NCBI GenBank assembly: GCA_947034895.1
Contig: OX344761.1
Span: 24,936,863-25,000,862 of the forward strand
From: Rhytidiadelphus loreus
Taxonomy: Eukaryota > Streptophyta > Bryopsida > Hypnales > Hylocomiaceae
Direction of reading: 5' to 3'
Length of the DNA: 64,000 bases
This document shows positions 50,700 through 61,507 of the stretch, in pieces. Position numbers and translations under genes: made by a program. Within the stretch, counting starts at the first letter, position 1, and every line of letters starts with the position of its first letter. The notes beneath the pieces were generated by a model that had not been told where the DNA came from, made no database searches, and saw only the letters and a program-made list of their open reading frames with translations.

Positions 50700-52110
50700 T
50701 CATGAGATTCTATTTTTTTGGAAATTAAAGTGCAAGACAAGGTTCTTACCCCCATTTCTTTAATTTCACGTACATTCAAGGTCATTCAATGTGACCTTGA
50801 ATTGCATATTTTTTACTTCTTTATTTCATGAATAATTGAACTTGTAGAACAAATTCACCATGGTATCATTATGCGAATTTTAGGAAGAATTGCGACTTGC
50901 ACCATGTGTTTCCTCATTTTTTTTTAAGTGAATTTCATGACTTTATATTTTTTTGGAAATTAAAGTACAGGACACGGTCCTTGCCCGAATATTTGATTTC
51001 ACGTAGAAGGTCACTCCAAGTGACCAACAATAGCATGTTTTTTTGGATTCGTGAGTTTAAAAAGAATTCCAACTTGCACCACGTGTTTCTCCATTTTTTT
51101 TTACGTAAATTTCATGACTTTATATTTTTTTGGACATTAAAGCACAGGACACGGTCTTTGCCCGAATATTTGATTTCACGTACAAGGTCATTCCAAGTGA
51201 CCAACAATAGCATGTTTTTTTGGATTCGTGAGTTTAAAAAGAATTCCAACTTGCACCACGTGTTTCTCCATTTTTTTTTACGTAAATTTCATGACTTTAT
51301 ATTTTTTTGGACATTAAAGTACAACGCACAGTCCTTGCCCGAATATTTGATTTCACGTACAAGGTCATTCCAAGTGACCAACAATAGCATGTTTTTTTGG
51401 ATTCGTGAGTTTAAAAAGAATTCCAACTTGCACCACGTGTTTCTCCATTTTTTTTTACGTAAATTTCATGACTTTATATTTTTTTGGACATTAAAGTACA
51501 ACGCACAGTCCTTGCCCGAATATTTGATTTCACGTACAAGGTCATTCCAAGTGACCAACAATAGCATGTTTTTTTGGATTTGTGAGTTTAAAAAGAATTC
51601 CAACTTGCACCACGTGTTTCTCCATTTTTTTTTACGTAACTTTCATGATTTTATATTTTTTGGACATTAAAGTACAACGTACGATCCTTGCCCGAATATT
51701 TGATTTCACGTACAAGGTCATTCCAAGTGACCAACAATAGCATGTTTTTTTGGATTCGTGAGTTTAAAAAGAATTGCAACTTGCACCACGTGTTTCTCTA
51801 TTTTTTTTTACGTAACTTTCATGACTTTATATTTTTTTGGACATTAAAGTACAGGACACGGTCCTTGCCAGAATATTTGATTTCACGTACAAGGTCATTC
51901 CAAGTGACCAACAATAGCATGTTTTTTTGGATTCGTAAGTTTAAAAAGAATTGCAACTTGCACCATGTGTTTCCCCATTTTTTTTACGTGAATTTCATGA
52001 CTTTATATTTTTTTGGACATTAAAGTACAACGCACGGTCCTTGCCCAAATATTTGATTTCACGTACAAGGTCATTCCAAGTGACCACCAATAGCCTATTT
52101 TTTGGGATTC
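50700..52110. repeat. 177-bp satellite, about eight copies
   Basis: TAGCATGTTTTTTTGG (TAGCCTA in the last copy) starts at 51031, 51208, 51385, 51562, 51738, 51915 and 52091, a period of 176-177. A divergent first copy begins near 50700. Each unit holds an imperfect inverted repeat, GGTCA-7 nt-TGACC; in the first copy it is CAAGGTCA/TGACCTTG. Because 177 is 59 codons, the plus strand stays open for long stretches as a 59-residue repeat. I treat this as satellite, not gene. Confidence 0.88.
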
Positions 52111-52601
52111 GTGAGTTTAGGAAGAATTGCAATTTTTTTTGGATTCATGAAATTTTGGTTTGTGTTATTACTATACAAAGATACACGCAAAAATCAGTGA
52201 AAAATTGATTAATGATCAATTGTTGCATGAAGGGGTTAGTATAGGGATCATGGGGGAGTCTATGATCCATGGGTTTACTTTGTGTCTAGTATAGGGAAGG
52301 GATGTAGTATATTAGATGCAATTTATTTTACTAATCCAAGGGAATTGAAATTTAAGAAAACATGGCTATATTTGAAGGATCCACTAAATCCCAATTCCAA
52401 TTCATCCGCAATATATTGAATAGGAAGAAAAAAAAATACGTTAAAGTTGTAAAGTGATCTTTTAGTATAAACGTAATTTATTTTCTTAATCAAAGGGAAT
52501 TGAAATTAGAAGAATTGCATGAATGCCTATATTTGAAGGACCCACATAGGAAGAAAAAGAATATTAAATATGAAGAAAAGTATAGGTATTGATCTCTTTA
52601 A

Positions 52602-52810
52602 CCCTTAAAGGACGGTTGGGTGCCCGTGAAAACCATGCATTTTGACACCGTGAGAATCATTAGTATACTTAATTTCAATACCACTCATTGGAAGTTCAAA
52701 CACTGTAGAAGATTTCTCCTTTCCACCTCTATAATCGAGGATGAATATACTATACATGAGATTCCCTTGTCTTTCATTGGACGCCAAACGTCCGTATCGA
52801 CGTTTATGGG
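52602..52810. mobile_element. piggyBac-type MITE, second family
   Basis: It starts CCCTTAAAGGACGG and ends CGTTTATGGG, flanked by TTAA at 52598-52601 and 52811-52814. The interior differs from the 12.2 kb copy except for short terminal matches and a conserved TTTCATTGGACGCC-type block near the right end. Confidence 0.7.
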
Positions 52811-52929
52811 TTAAATTTTTCTGTAAAAGTGTAAATTTTTTTTCAATGGTATTGACCTCTTAAAATATTTTTGTAAGAGTGCAATTTTTTTTTTTAATGT
52901 TGTTGCCTATGGTTCAAGAGAATGGGTGT

Positions 52930-53165
52930 GGGTACGTGTGTGCGGATATATTTCAACGGGTATGTATGCACGGGTATCATCTCCGTTATCAATCCGGGTA
53001 TCAAGGAAGATTCACGGGTATCATCTCAACGTGTGGGTATGGCTGCACGGGTATGGCTTCACGGGTATCGGAGGGTATGGCTGGACGGGTATTAGAGGGT
53101 ATATCTGCACGGGGATCTGGGGGTATGTTTTCACGGATATCACCTGCACGGGTATGGCCAAGCGC
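52930..53165. repeat. Degenerate CACGGGTAT tract
   Basis: CACGGGTAT or CGGGTAT recurs at 6-25 base spacing. It is reverse-complement-like to the CCGTAT tract near 30.4 kb. Confidence 0.7.
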
Positions 53166-53473
53166 CCTAGGGTTTGAGCCGGGCTGCTTTTTCGTGATTT
53201 TGTGTTTGGCATTTTTATCTCTGTCCACTTGCACCAGGAGTTCATCGCAAACTGTAGGGAGTTCATCGTCTGTCCACACGAGGAGGAGTTCAGTGCCGAC
53301 GAGGAGGAGCGCAGAGGAAGAGGAGACCAGACGAGGAGGAGCGTAGACACACGAGGAGGAGCGCAGATACATGAGGACGAGCTGGAGTTCGGAGGACAGA
53401 CAGATTTCGTCAGTCGCTCCCGCAGGTGAGTCTCAATTTTAACACCGGTTTGGGAAATTCAGTTTCCAGGGTT

Positions 53474-54035
53474 TTCATTTAGATTACGAAATTCGGTTTC
53501 CAGGGTTTGAAAGCTTGTGAGCAATTTCAGGGTTTGGAAGTTTGCATGCAAAATTAAGTTTTCTGGGTTAGAAAGCAAACTGGTTTGTTGATGGAGTATT
53601 GCTTGGACTTCCGGGGCTTCCACTTCAACATTTACGGTTCCAAATTTCATGCTTGCGGGGGAGTTGGTGGAGTGCTGCCGTGGTTGCCGGGATTCTGGGC
53701 TTATATTTTAGGGTTCCGCGTTTCAAATTTGATGCTTGCGGGAGATTTTGCGGGGGATTTTGATTACGAAATTCGGTTTCCAGGGTTTGAAAGCTTGCGA
53801 GCAAATCCAGGGTTTGCAAGTTTGCATGCGAAGTTTGGTTTTTTGGATTTGAAAGCAAATTGGGTTGTTGATGGAGTGTTGTTGGGGCTTCCGGGGCTTC
53901 CACTTCAGGTTTAGGGATGCAAATTTCATGCTTGCGGGGGAGTTGGTGGAGTGTTGTCGTGGCTGCCGGGATTGTGGGTTTATTTTTTAGGGTTTCGGGT
54001 TTCAAATTTTATGGTTGTGAGGAGTTGGTTGAGTG
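53474..54035. repeat. Tandem duplication of about 281 bp
   Basis: TTACGAAATTCGGTTTCCAG appears at about 53483 and 53764. It is followed in both copies by GGGTTTGAAAGCTTG, GTTGATGGAGT, CTTCCGGGGCTTCCACTTC and TTCATGCTTGCGGGGGAG. Open frames here follow from the repeat. Confidence 0.8.
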
Positions 54036-54319
54036 CTCCCGTGGCTGCCGGGATTAGGGGTTTCCACTTCACGGTTCAGGATTTGATTACTTCATGCTTG
54101 AATTCTTGCGGGGTTGTGCGGGGTTGTGCTTTTGTGCTTGGGAGCTTGTGTTCTTGCGCGGGATAACTTCGGGACTTTAATAATTGCGGGGTAGAACTTC
54201 AGGTTTTAATGCTTCGTAATCTGCTTGGACGGAGAATGTGAATGCCTTGTTGTGGATGGAAATTGCCCAACTCACCCGTCTTTTATGTTGTTGCTGCTGG
54301 AGAGATAGCTTGCGGTTTA

Positions 54320-54435
54320 ACAACCCGTTGAATCTGAATTCTTTGTAATACATCACAGTGTGGTTCTGGAGCTTGTGGAATCACATCCCGTTGAATCTGA
54401 ATTCTTTGTAATACATCACAGTGTGGTTCTGGAAT
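54320..54435. repeat. 64-bp tandem duplication
   Basis: CCCGTTGAATCTGAATTC and the following 28 bases occur twice, 64 bases apart. Confidence 0.85.
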
Positions 54436-55048
54436 CTCAACGCTTCAACAGAGTCTGAATGCTTTATAATCTTGAAGTCGGGTTGTATTTGATCAGCCAA
54501 GGTTCTTTAGAATTTGGACATTTTGTTTCCTTGTAATGTTGCATTCTCTATGTGTGGTTCTGAAGTGGTTTTGTTTTCCTATTGGTAGGTGTACTATTTT
54601 GTTTTTTGTTCTGCTTGTGAAGGGTTGATGTTTGAATTTGGTATAATGCTTTGTTTGTGATGCATTGTGCTTTGTGCTTTCATGGTGCATTTTGCTTTCA
54701 GCAATGCTTTGTGCTTTCGTGATGCATTGTTTGTCATGCATTGTCTCCATCGTGATGAATTCGTGTTTTTCTGCGTTTTGCAGATTCCTATTTTGCCTAC
54801 TGATTTCCAGGAGACAGAAGTGAATTACAAATCGTGCGTACAAGGTCTGCATACAAAATCCAGAATCATTCAAAGTATTTTGCCACAAATGAATGTGTCC
54901 GTACAGTGTCTATATAGTGTCCGTACAACACACTAAGAAAAATATAAACATAGAATAATAATACTAATACTAGGGTATGAGTACTGTAGCAACACTAAAT
55001 TTTTAGGGTTGAATAGTCAATGGGAAAAACTAAAAATTTTCATGTCTT
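54436..55048. other. Gene-free stretch
   Basis: T/G-rich on the plus strand, with GATGCATTG/GTGCTTT short repeats near 54660-54750. No supported exon. Confidence 0.5.
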
Positions 55049-55656
55049 GTGTAGTTCAGGTTGGGCCGACCTGAACTGCACAAGGTGTACTATTATAGAC
55101 GTCGATAATTCAGTACCCTACAAGTGAGAACCTTTCTTAATTGAAAACGTAGTACAGTTCAGGTCACACCGACCTGATTTGCACACGAAGAACTCAAATA
55201 CAATACCAGAAAACAGGAAAACTAGACATGCCTGGAAGAAAAAATATCAAATCAGTTCTGTGTAAATCAGGTCGATGCGCCCTGAATTGCACGGACACAA
55301 TTCTCAAAAAAAAAAGCCAGTAATATAAAACAATTAGAAAGACTAATCAGCAATAAAAAACAAATATCCAAAAAACAAAGTGCAAGCAATGTAACAGAAA
55401 CAAGTACACAATCCGCTACACTGTGCAGTTCAGGTCGTCCCGACCTGAACTGCACGAGCACCTCTACAGAATAGTAAATAACAGAAAATCCCTCCATACA
55501 TAAAAACGAGAACCAGAAAGAAACTGAACAGGCAAAAATAATGAAGACACGCAAACCAAATAAAAACCACGAAGGACCCAACATTAACAAAATAAGAAGA
55601 CAATAAAGCCGTAGAACGTGAGTGTGCAAATCAGGTCGTACCCACCTAAACTGCAC
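55049..55656. promoter_or_regulatory. Cluster of palindromes upstream of the ParB/methylase-like gene
   Basis: Five copies of the same palindrome as at 47.5-48.3 kb lie at 55049-55081, 55152-55184, 55260-55292, 55423-55455 and 55624-55656. The 55423 copy has arms GTGCAGTTCAGGTCG and CGACCTGAACTGCAC. The last copy ends 143 bases before the start codon at 55799. Positions that differ often change in both arms, keeping pairing. Confidence 0.85.
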
Positions 55657-57243
55657 ATACAAACAAATAATAAATATGAATAACCCATATACCATGGAAT
55701 CCAATTAGAACGTTGACTGAATCACGAACATAAATATTCATAAATAAAGGATCATCCATACTCAATCAATCATATCCTAACCTCTACTCACCCGCAGAAT
55801 GGAAGACCAAATCGAAAACCTCAACGTCTACTTCAAGAAAAACACAACAAAAGTCCCAGAAGTGGACGAGGAAGATGAGATGATGAATGACGGAGAGTAC
55901 TGGGAGTTCAAAGACCCAAAGCAAGTGGAATCCTGGGGCCTGGCCATGATCCCCTTTAAAGATTACTTCCACTTCACCATGAAGTACAGCAATGCTCAAC
56001 TACAAATTCCGATCTCGTACGAAGAGAGAGTGAAAGATATCATCCATGATATCTATCCCCTAATTCTAGTGAGGTGCGTCACAACAAAGACGGGGTTGCT
56101 TAGCAATGACCAGTACCACTTTACGATTCTCGTGAACTCCGACAAAATCCCATTCAACATAACGCCCCTCCTAAAAAGTCTAGAGCCAACCCCATACAGC
56201 AATGAAATTAAACAACTAGAGAAGAAGGTGGACGATGGGGCTTATTGCAATCAGGATGGCTCGCCACTGAACGGGAAAAGATTGTGTGAGAAGTTGAGAT
56301 TACTATTAAACTCCTTTGAGGTCCTCAAGGAAAAGCACGCCATGCAACAGTCATTCATGGCCGCTCGCACAATCTCAGTGGATACGGGGAGTCAAGGAGG
56401 AAGCCAACTTTCTCTCGGAAACCAAGGTCAAGCATCACAGGGTCGGGGAACAAGAAACAAGAAACCACCACAAACACCATCACATGGAGCACGCGGGAGT
56501 CCGCTGGCGTCCTCCTCTGCGAAAAAACCCACTGACAGGGCGTCCGAGCAATCAGGTCAAGGCGAACTGAGTTACGCGGACATGATGCTCAATGTTCCCC
56601 AGGCATTGAATACTGAGCGCAAACCTGATTACAAGGTGGTGAGCGCAGTGTACAGAAGGTACTGGGAGACATGCTCAAGCGCGTACGTTTTGCCCGCTGA
56701 CATGAAGAAGGAACTTCCGCTGGAGCGCCTCATTGAAGCACCTGCCGAGTTCAACATCCGGGTAATGGAAGATAGAATAGTCAAAAACATGATGAACTAG
56801 CTTGTGAATATTCCTGACAAGAGTGCAAAGCAGACCTTCTGCGTCATGCCGGTCGGCCACAAGAAGAAGCCGGAGAAGTGGGAAGACATTGAAGGCGGCC
56901 TATTCTACATCATCAACGGCCAACACAGCGTCGCCGCAAGCAGGATGATGATGGATGAAGAAAGTGGCGTCGACCAGGAAACCTGTGCACAATTTGAGAA
57001 ATGGAATTGCTTCATAGTTTGGTCCAAGGATGCTGAGCAGTTGCGGTCAATATCCGCATATTATAACCGCACAAACCATTTTCAAGCAATCCAACCATTC
57101 TGGGCGACTAACATTCTCGGAGCCCAGACGGTGTGGGTGACAATGGGAAGTCCGAAGAACCCGAAGGAGGCAACCGCGCTCGGGACTGTCGCCATCCCGA
57201 AGAGAACCAGAGAGAGCATCCGTGAGACAACTAAATTTCGGGT

Positions 57244-57276
57244 GTGTAAATCAGGTCGCCCCGAGCTGAATTGCAC
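57244..57276. promoter_or_regulatory. Palindrome overlapping the 5' splice site of intron 1
   Basis: GTGTAAATCAGGTCG and CGAGCTGAATTGCAC form the arms. The donor GTAAAT at 57246 lies inside the left arm, so 31 of the intron's 73 bases are palindrome. Confidence 0.75.
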
Positions 57277-58736
57277 GCTTGCCAAGCCAACATTACTAAC
57301 AATTATAGGTCTGATAAGTTGCTTCTCTAAAACGCGTGCTGAATGATTCTAACGTATTCGAGTTTATGCAGGCATTTGAAAAAGCAATGCACCAACGATT
57401 TGCCATGATCGATGTTAATAAAAATCACATGGCTGCCAAGAAGAAAGGTGCGGAGGAGAAGCTCAAGCTCGTCAACGAGCTCAAGATTATTACCGCACCT
57501 AACGATGTATACGATTCGTGGAGCGAAGTCATTACAAATGCTGCACACGGCGAGCTGTATGATCCAGACACGTTAATGTGCTTTAACGAGAAAGAGAATT
57601 GGAAACAAGACAGCTGCGCCCTTAGTCGGGATTTCTTCAAACCTCTTGGAAATCTCAGCTACCATGACCTCGGGAAGCTGGCAAAACACATCCTCAACCA
57701 GTCTGGACCCAAGAGGAAGCACGGATACCCAAAGGTTACTATCAAGGCCACAACGTCGGTTCTTGAAAGCTGCTATAGTACAAAAGAATGGGTCGAACGA
57801 CGCAAACGAAAGCAGCTTGTCAAAAAAGCACTCCACGAAATCGACCCCGACCTTGGATTCTTCAACGCCAATGGCGAACTTATTGCCGCAAACTGGAGCG
57901 AATTCAAGCGAAGTCACGGCATATCAAGCGCGACAATGAATCTTCTCGTGGAGCGTCCCGGTGATAAGTTCTTCGGGACTGGAAAGCAGCTGAAGGCCAA
58001 GAACAAGTCAGCAGAGCAGATATCGCCACAGGCGGCGGAGTTCTTCAGGATTTTCCTGGAAAAAAAGAAAAACTTCAGCATGCCGAAAGGGATCGCATAC
58101 ATGAGGCCTTACGACATCGGGAGGAACAAGTGGACAGCGTGGCCAAGACTGTCGTGGACTAAGGAGACCAAGAACGAGATAATGTTGGGAGTAATTGACT
58201 TTAGATGCATTTCGGGGGTCCTACAGAAGGAGAAGTCCACTATCGAGAATCCATACTTCTACGGAGTCCTGAGCTCATTTCAAGAAGAGAAGACTCCTCT
58301 TCTCGAAGAAATAAAGACGTGGTTATTTATCTGTGCGGAGGAAATGGACCAGACACAGGTCCTAGCGTACGTCGAGAAACATGATGTCCTGAAGACGTTT
58401 AGTTTGTCGTTTGCCGATTATTACCCGTCCAAGAACGAGAGAATAATGGACCTACCTGCCAATAGTGCAAAGGCAATGAAGAAAGTTTTGCTCATATTCC
58501 TTCAAAGCCCAGACAACCTATTCCAGGCAAGAATTCAGCTGGAGTTCAGAGCCCCAGACATATCCGTGTACAAAGAATCAAGGAAGTACAATGAGCTTCC
58601 ATTCCGAATGTACAATATGGAGCTGAGGATGGAATTTTATCTCTGGGTAGTGGAGAAGTTTTGCCACCCGGGATCGAGCGTGTTCTCGTTGTTCGCAGGA
58701 GGGAAATTGACATGTGCTGCACTGGTAAGCGACCTC

Positions 58737-58769
58737 ATTCAATTCAGGTCGCTGCGACCTGAATTGCAC
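58737..58769. promoter_or_regulatory. Palindrome inside intron 2
   Basis: AATTCAGGTCG-CTG-CGACCTGAATT is a perfect core; the copy begins 12 bases after the donor at 58725. The intron is 122 bases. Confidence 0.8.
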
Positions 58770-59912
58770 ACCATTGCTTAGTCTTGTAAAATTCGTTATT
58801 TGAATGCCAAGGACACTGATCACTTCCTCCTGTCTACGTCGCGCAGATGAGCGGTATGAATGTCTATGCAACAGTCCCGGACATCGAATCAGATATGTGG
58901 AGTGATATTGCTACCAAAGGAATTGCGCTGGACAAAGATGATTTCCTGGCATCAAGGTACGTTTTTGACGAGACACAATATCCGCCGGTACCATCGTCAC
59001 AGACAACGCCCAAGATGATGAGGCCCCGGTCAGGAGTGGATTCCCCAAGCAATCGGGCAAGCAAAAGACGCCTGGAAGTTGAGGAAGAAGAAGAAGACAA
59101 GGAGGAAGACGAGGAGGAAGACGATGATGATGATGACGATGGTGACGAGGGTGATGATGGTCTTGACACATTTTCCACACCAGGCGCACGTTCATCACAA
59201 GAAATGCCGGGCTCGTCAACATCATCGGGACTGCTGTCATCAAGGGCAGAGGTCCCCAGTCTAGTGAATCCCATGACCCCTATTTCTCGAACGCGGCCGG
59301 CGAAAAAAAGGAGAGTCACCGCAATGGACTCAATCGCACAAACCTTGGCGATCGTCGCGCAGAACCAAGAGAACATGAGGATTGACCAAGTGCGCGAGCG
59401 GGAGGAGAATAGGAAGCAGCATGAGGAGTCAAATAGGAGGATTGATTTCCTCACAAAGAATTTTCTGGAAGAGCAGAAGCAAAATAGAGAGATGTGGCAA
59501 ACTTATATTTCCAGTAGGCAAACTACGCCAATCGCTTTGATGGAACCCGCCTCAACTTCACACCAACTGCTTCTACAGAATCACCCCTCTGTGTCAAGCG
59601 ATGGCGTAATTTCCATTCCACAAGGCGTGGAAACAGAAGTTCCACCTCTTCCTCATGGAGAACCAGTGCTTGACCCTCCTCTTCCTCCTCCAGTCGAAGT
59701 TGTTGCAGGTCTCGAGACTTCAGCAGATGAAATTGCCGCAACGGTGGAAGAGAGTGCAGGTGCTGACGCGCAGGACGCAACAGGGTCAACTGAGAAGGTC
59801 GACATGGGGCACAACCTGCCAGTGGAACCACTTGAGATAGTACAAGAAAGTGCAAGCGTTTCCACCGACGTTCCACAAGCAGGTTGTGCCCAATAATCAG
59901 TCGATGTCATTT

Positions 59913-59940
59913 GATTCAGCTCGGGTCGAGCTGATTTGTA
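59913..59940. promoter_or_regulatory. Degenerate palindrome upstream of the HAD-like gene
   Basis: ATTCAGCTCGGGTCGAGCTGATTTG keeps the symmetric layout with a compressed core. It lies between the methylase-like stop codon and the start codon at 60119. Confidence 0.5.
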
Positions 59941-60118
59941 GTATACGGTGGTTGTTGTAGATACAGTGTAGATAGTGGAATTGTGCTTTTTCGGATGAAC
60001 ATCTACAGGATTCAAGTACATCGTTTCGAGCTTGAAAACTAATTTTTGTATGACCAAACTCATTTTCTTGAGTCAATAATATATTGACTTCTTACAGAAT
60101 ATCATTTGTATTTACTGA

Positions 60119-61288
60119 ATGGCAGGACTTGTGCATTTGCCAAATATTTCCGATCCCACTTCACCTTCACATCCGCCGTCCCCTCTTCGTTTGTCCAAGG
60201 ATGAAATTCCTCGGATCATTGAAAGCACTTCACTCAAAGAAAAGGAGAATGCCCACGTTACCAAATGTACAACAACATCGCATGATAATTTCTCAGCGGC
60301 CGGTGAATCTTCACAACGGCAGGTATGGATCCATTTCCATTTCATGTGTCCTGCATATTGTAGGTGCGTTCTGTTGGTTCTACTCGTAATATTCGTTAGA
60401 CTTTCGCTTCTCTGTGATGTCGTTGTGAATCTCCAATGAGGACATAGAGGATCGTAACCGCTTGCGCATTCCTCCGTTTGATAGCAGGGATCCGGCCCTG
60501 CATCTGGTCGTGAAGGATGTTCGGAAGGTGTCAATCGGCCATTTAGGTCCAGGGTCGCGGACAAGTGGGTCAATGTTATCCTGGACCTAAATGGCATTCT
60601 ATGTGTCTGCGAAGATTGGAAGTCGAAGGGGTTGTCTCACAAAAAACTCAAGAACTTTGCGGATCCGCACTCTGCAATCGAACCCGCTCTAGTGGGGCCC
60701 AAGGCTGTGTGGGTGCGGCCCAATTGCTCTAATTTTCTATCGGAGATAGGGAAAATTGCAGTCATCTCAGTGTGGAGCTCCATGAAGAAGTCCACTACTG
60801 AATTGATATGCAAGTACCTATTTCGAGACGTAGTTGATCCCTTCCTCATTCTTGGGCAAGATGCATGCGACACAGTTAAATGTAGAGATAAATCGGGAAG
60901 GTTGACCACTTTGAAAGAGCCGGGGTCTGATAAAGACTTGTTTCTTAAGAATCTTGATACATTGTTTAAGGGCTCAAGAGGAAGCTTTGCTGTTGACAAT
61001 ACTGTCATAGTAGACGATAGCCCAACAAAACACATAATGAACAAGCCCGATAATGTAGTTCTACCTGAGACATGGAGCTATAGGGGAAACGGTCCAAAAG
61101 ACACGTATTTGTTTGATGTACTGCTTCCCTGGTTCCAGCGCTTGCATGCTTTTGGCAACCATGGATTGAAATCTTTTAGGGAGAATGGTCCTGGAAGACT
61201 TGGGCGGCAGATGCTTTGCGACGAGAGGAATCGGAAGGAGTATGACAAACTCATGGACGCAATTCGTGCATCCTCTAGTGTTAGTTAG
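60119..61288 (+). CDS. FCP1/NIF-type HAD phosphatase-like protein
   Basis: Two exons: 60119-60322 and 60488-61288, phase 0, 334 aa. FCP1/SCP-type enzymes remove phosphate from proteins such as the RNA polymerase II tail. Residues 98-106 read VILDLNGIL, motif I, where the usual second Asp (DxDxT) is Asn103. VISVWSSM (about 161-168) is motif II and TVIVDDSPTKHIMNKP (about 240-255) carries the motif III lysine and the motif IV acid pair. WVRPNCSNFL before motif II and PETW after motif IV are typical of the family. The Asn makes full catalysis doubtful; some plant relatives share it (recalled, not checked). No in-frame stop, unlike its neighbours. The acceptor at 60487 was chosen because it alone is in frame with the conserved domain. 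Confidence 0.72.
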
Positions 61289-61336
61289 GTTAGATTTTGG
61301 ACGTGTAGAGTTCTGATGGGACCAAGTTGCCATTTT

Positions 61337-61365
61337 AGCTCAGTACGACCTGATATGTACATGCC
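61337..61365. promoter_or_regulatory. Degenerate palindrome downstream of the HAD-like gene
   Basis: AGCTCAGTACGACCTGATATGTAC retains one good arm (CGACCTGAT) and a weak partner. It precedes the small hypothetical frame by about 145 bases. Confidence 0.4.
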
Positions 61366-61507
61366 TATTCATAAGTATGAATGAAAATTATGTTTTTGGT
61401 GTACAACTTCAAATGGGCTGCTGGATTCAATTTGAATCAAGTATATTGAGTTTTTCCATGTTTGCAGTCAATGACCTTTTTTTTGTCAACATGAATGTTT
61501 TTTCAGA

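Larger units (their letters stand above)
55799..59896 (+). pseudogene. ParB/DGQHR-like plus DNA-methylase-like protein, one in-frame TAG
   Basis: Exons: 55799-57245, 57319-58724 and 58847-59896 (1447 + 1406 + 1050 nt, 1301 codons), interrupted only by TAG at 56798-56800 (codon 334). Residues near 365-380 read GGLFYIINGQHSVAAS, which resembles the ParB/sulfiredoxin-fold GxHR motif and the DGQHR motif of DndB-like proteins. Near residue 935-950 is PGSSVFSLFAGGKLTC followed by AALMSGMNVYATVPDIESDMW. That matches the FxGxG SAM-binding loop and following strand of N4/N6 DNA methylases that carry the catalytic motif upstream. FADYYPS, about 75 residues upstream, is the only candidate for DPPY and is degenerate. 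ParB-methylase fusions are known in prokaryotes. The tail has a Glu/Asp run and RPAKKRRV, a likely nuclear signal. The function is inferred from motifs only. Confidence 0.6.

Noticed and set aside
50897..52023. Long plus-strand frames of 257 and 111 codons
   Set aside because: They arise because the 177-bp satellite unit is a multiple of three. Composition is Phe/Lys/Asn-rich repeat with no domain or splice support.
53585..54005. Overlapping frames on both strands
   Set aside because: They sit in a 281-bp tandem duplication and duplicate each other; no gene evidence.
58864..59454. Minus-strand 196-codon frame rich in serine
   Set aside because: It is the antisense of the Glu/Asp run in the methylase-like gene.
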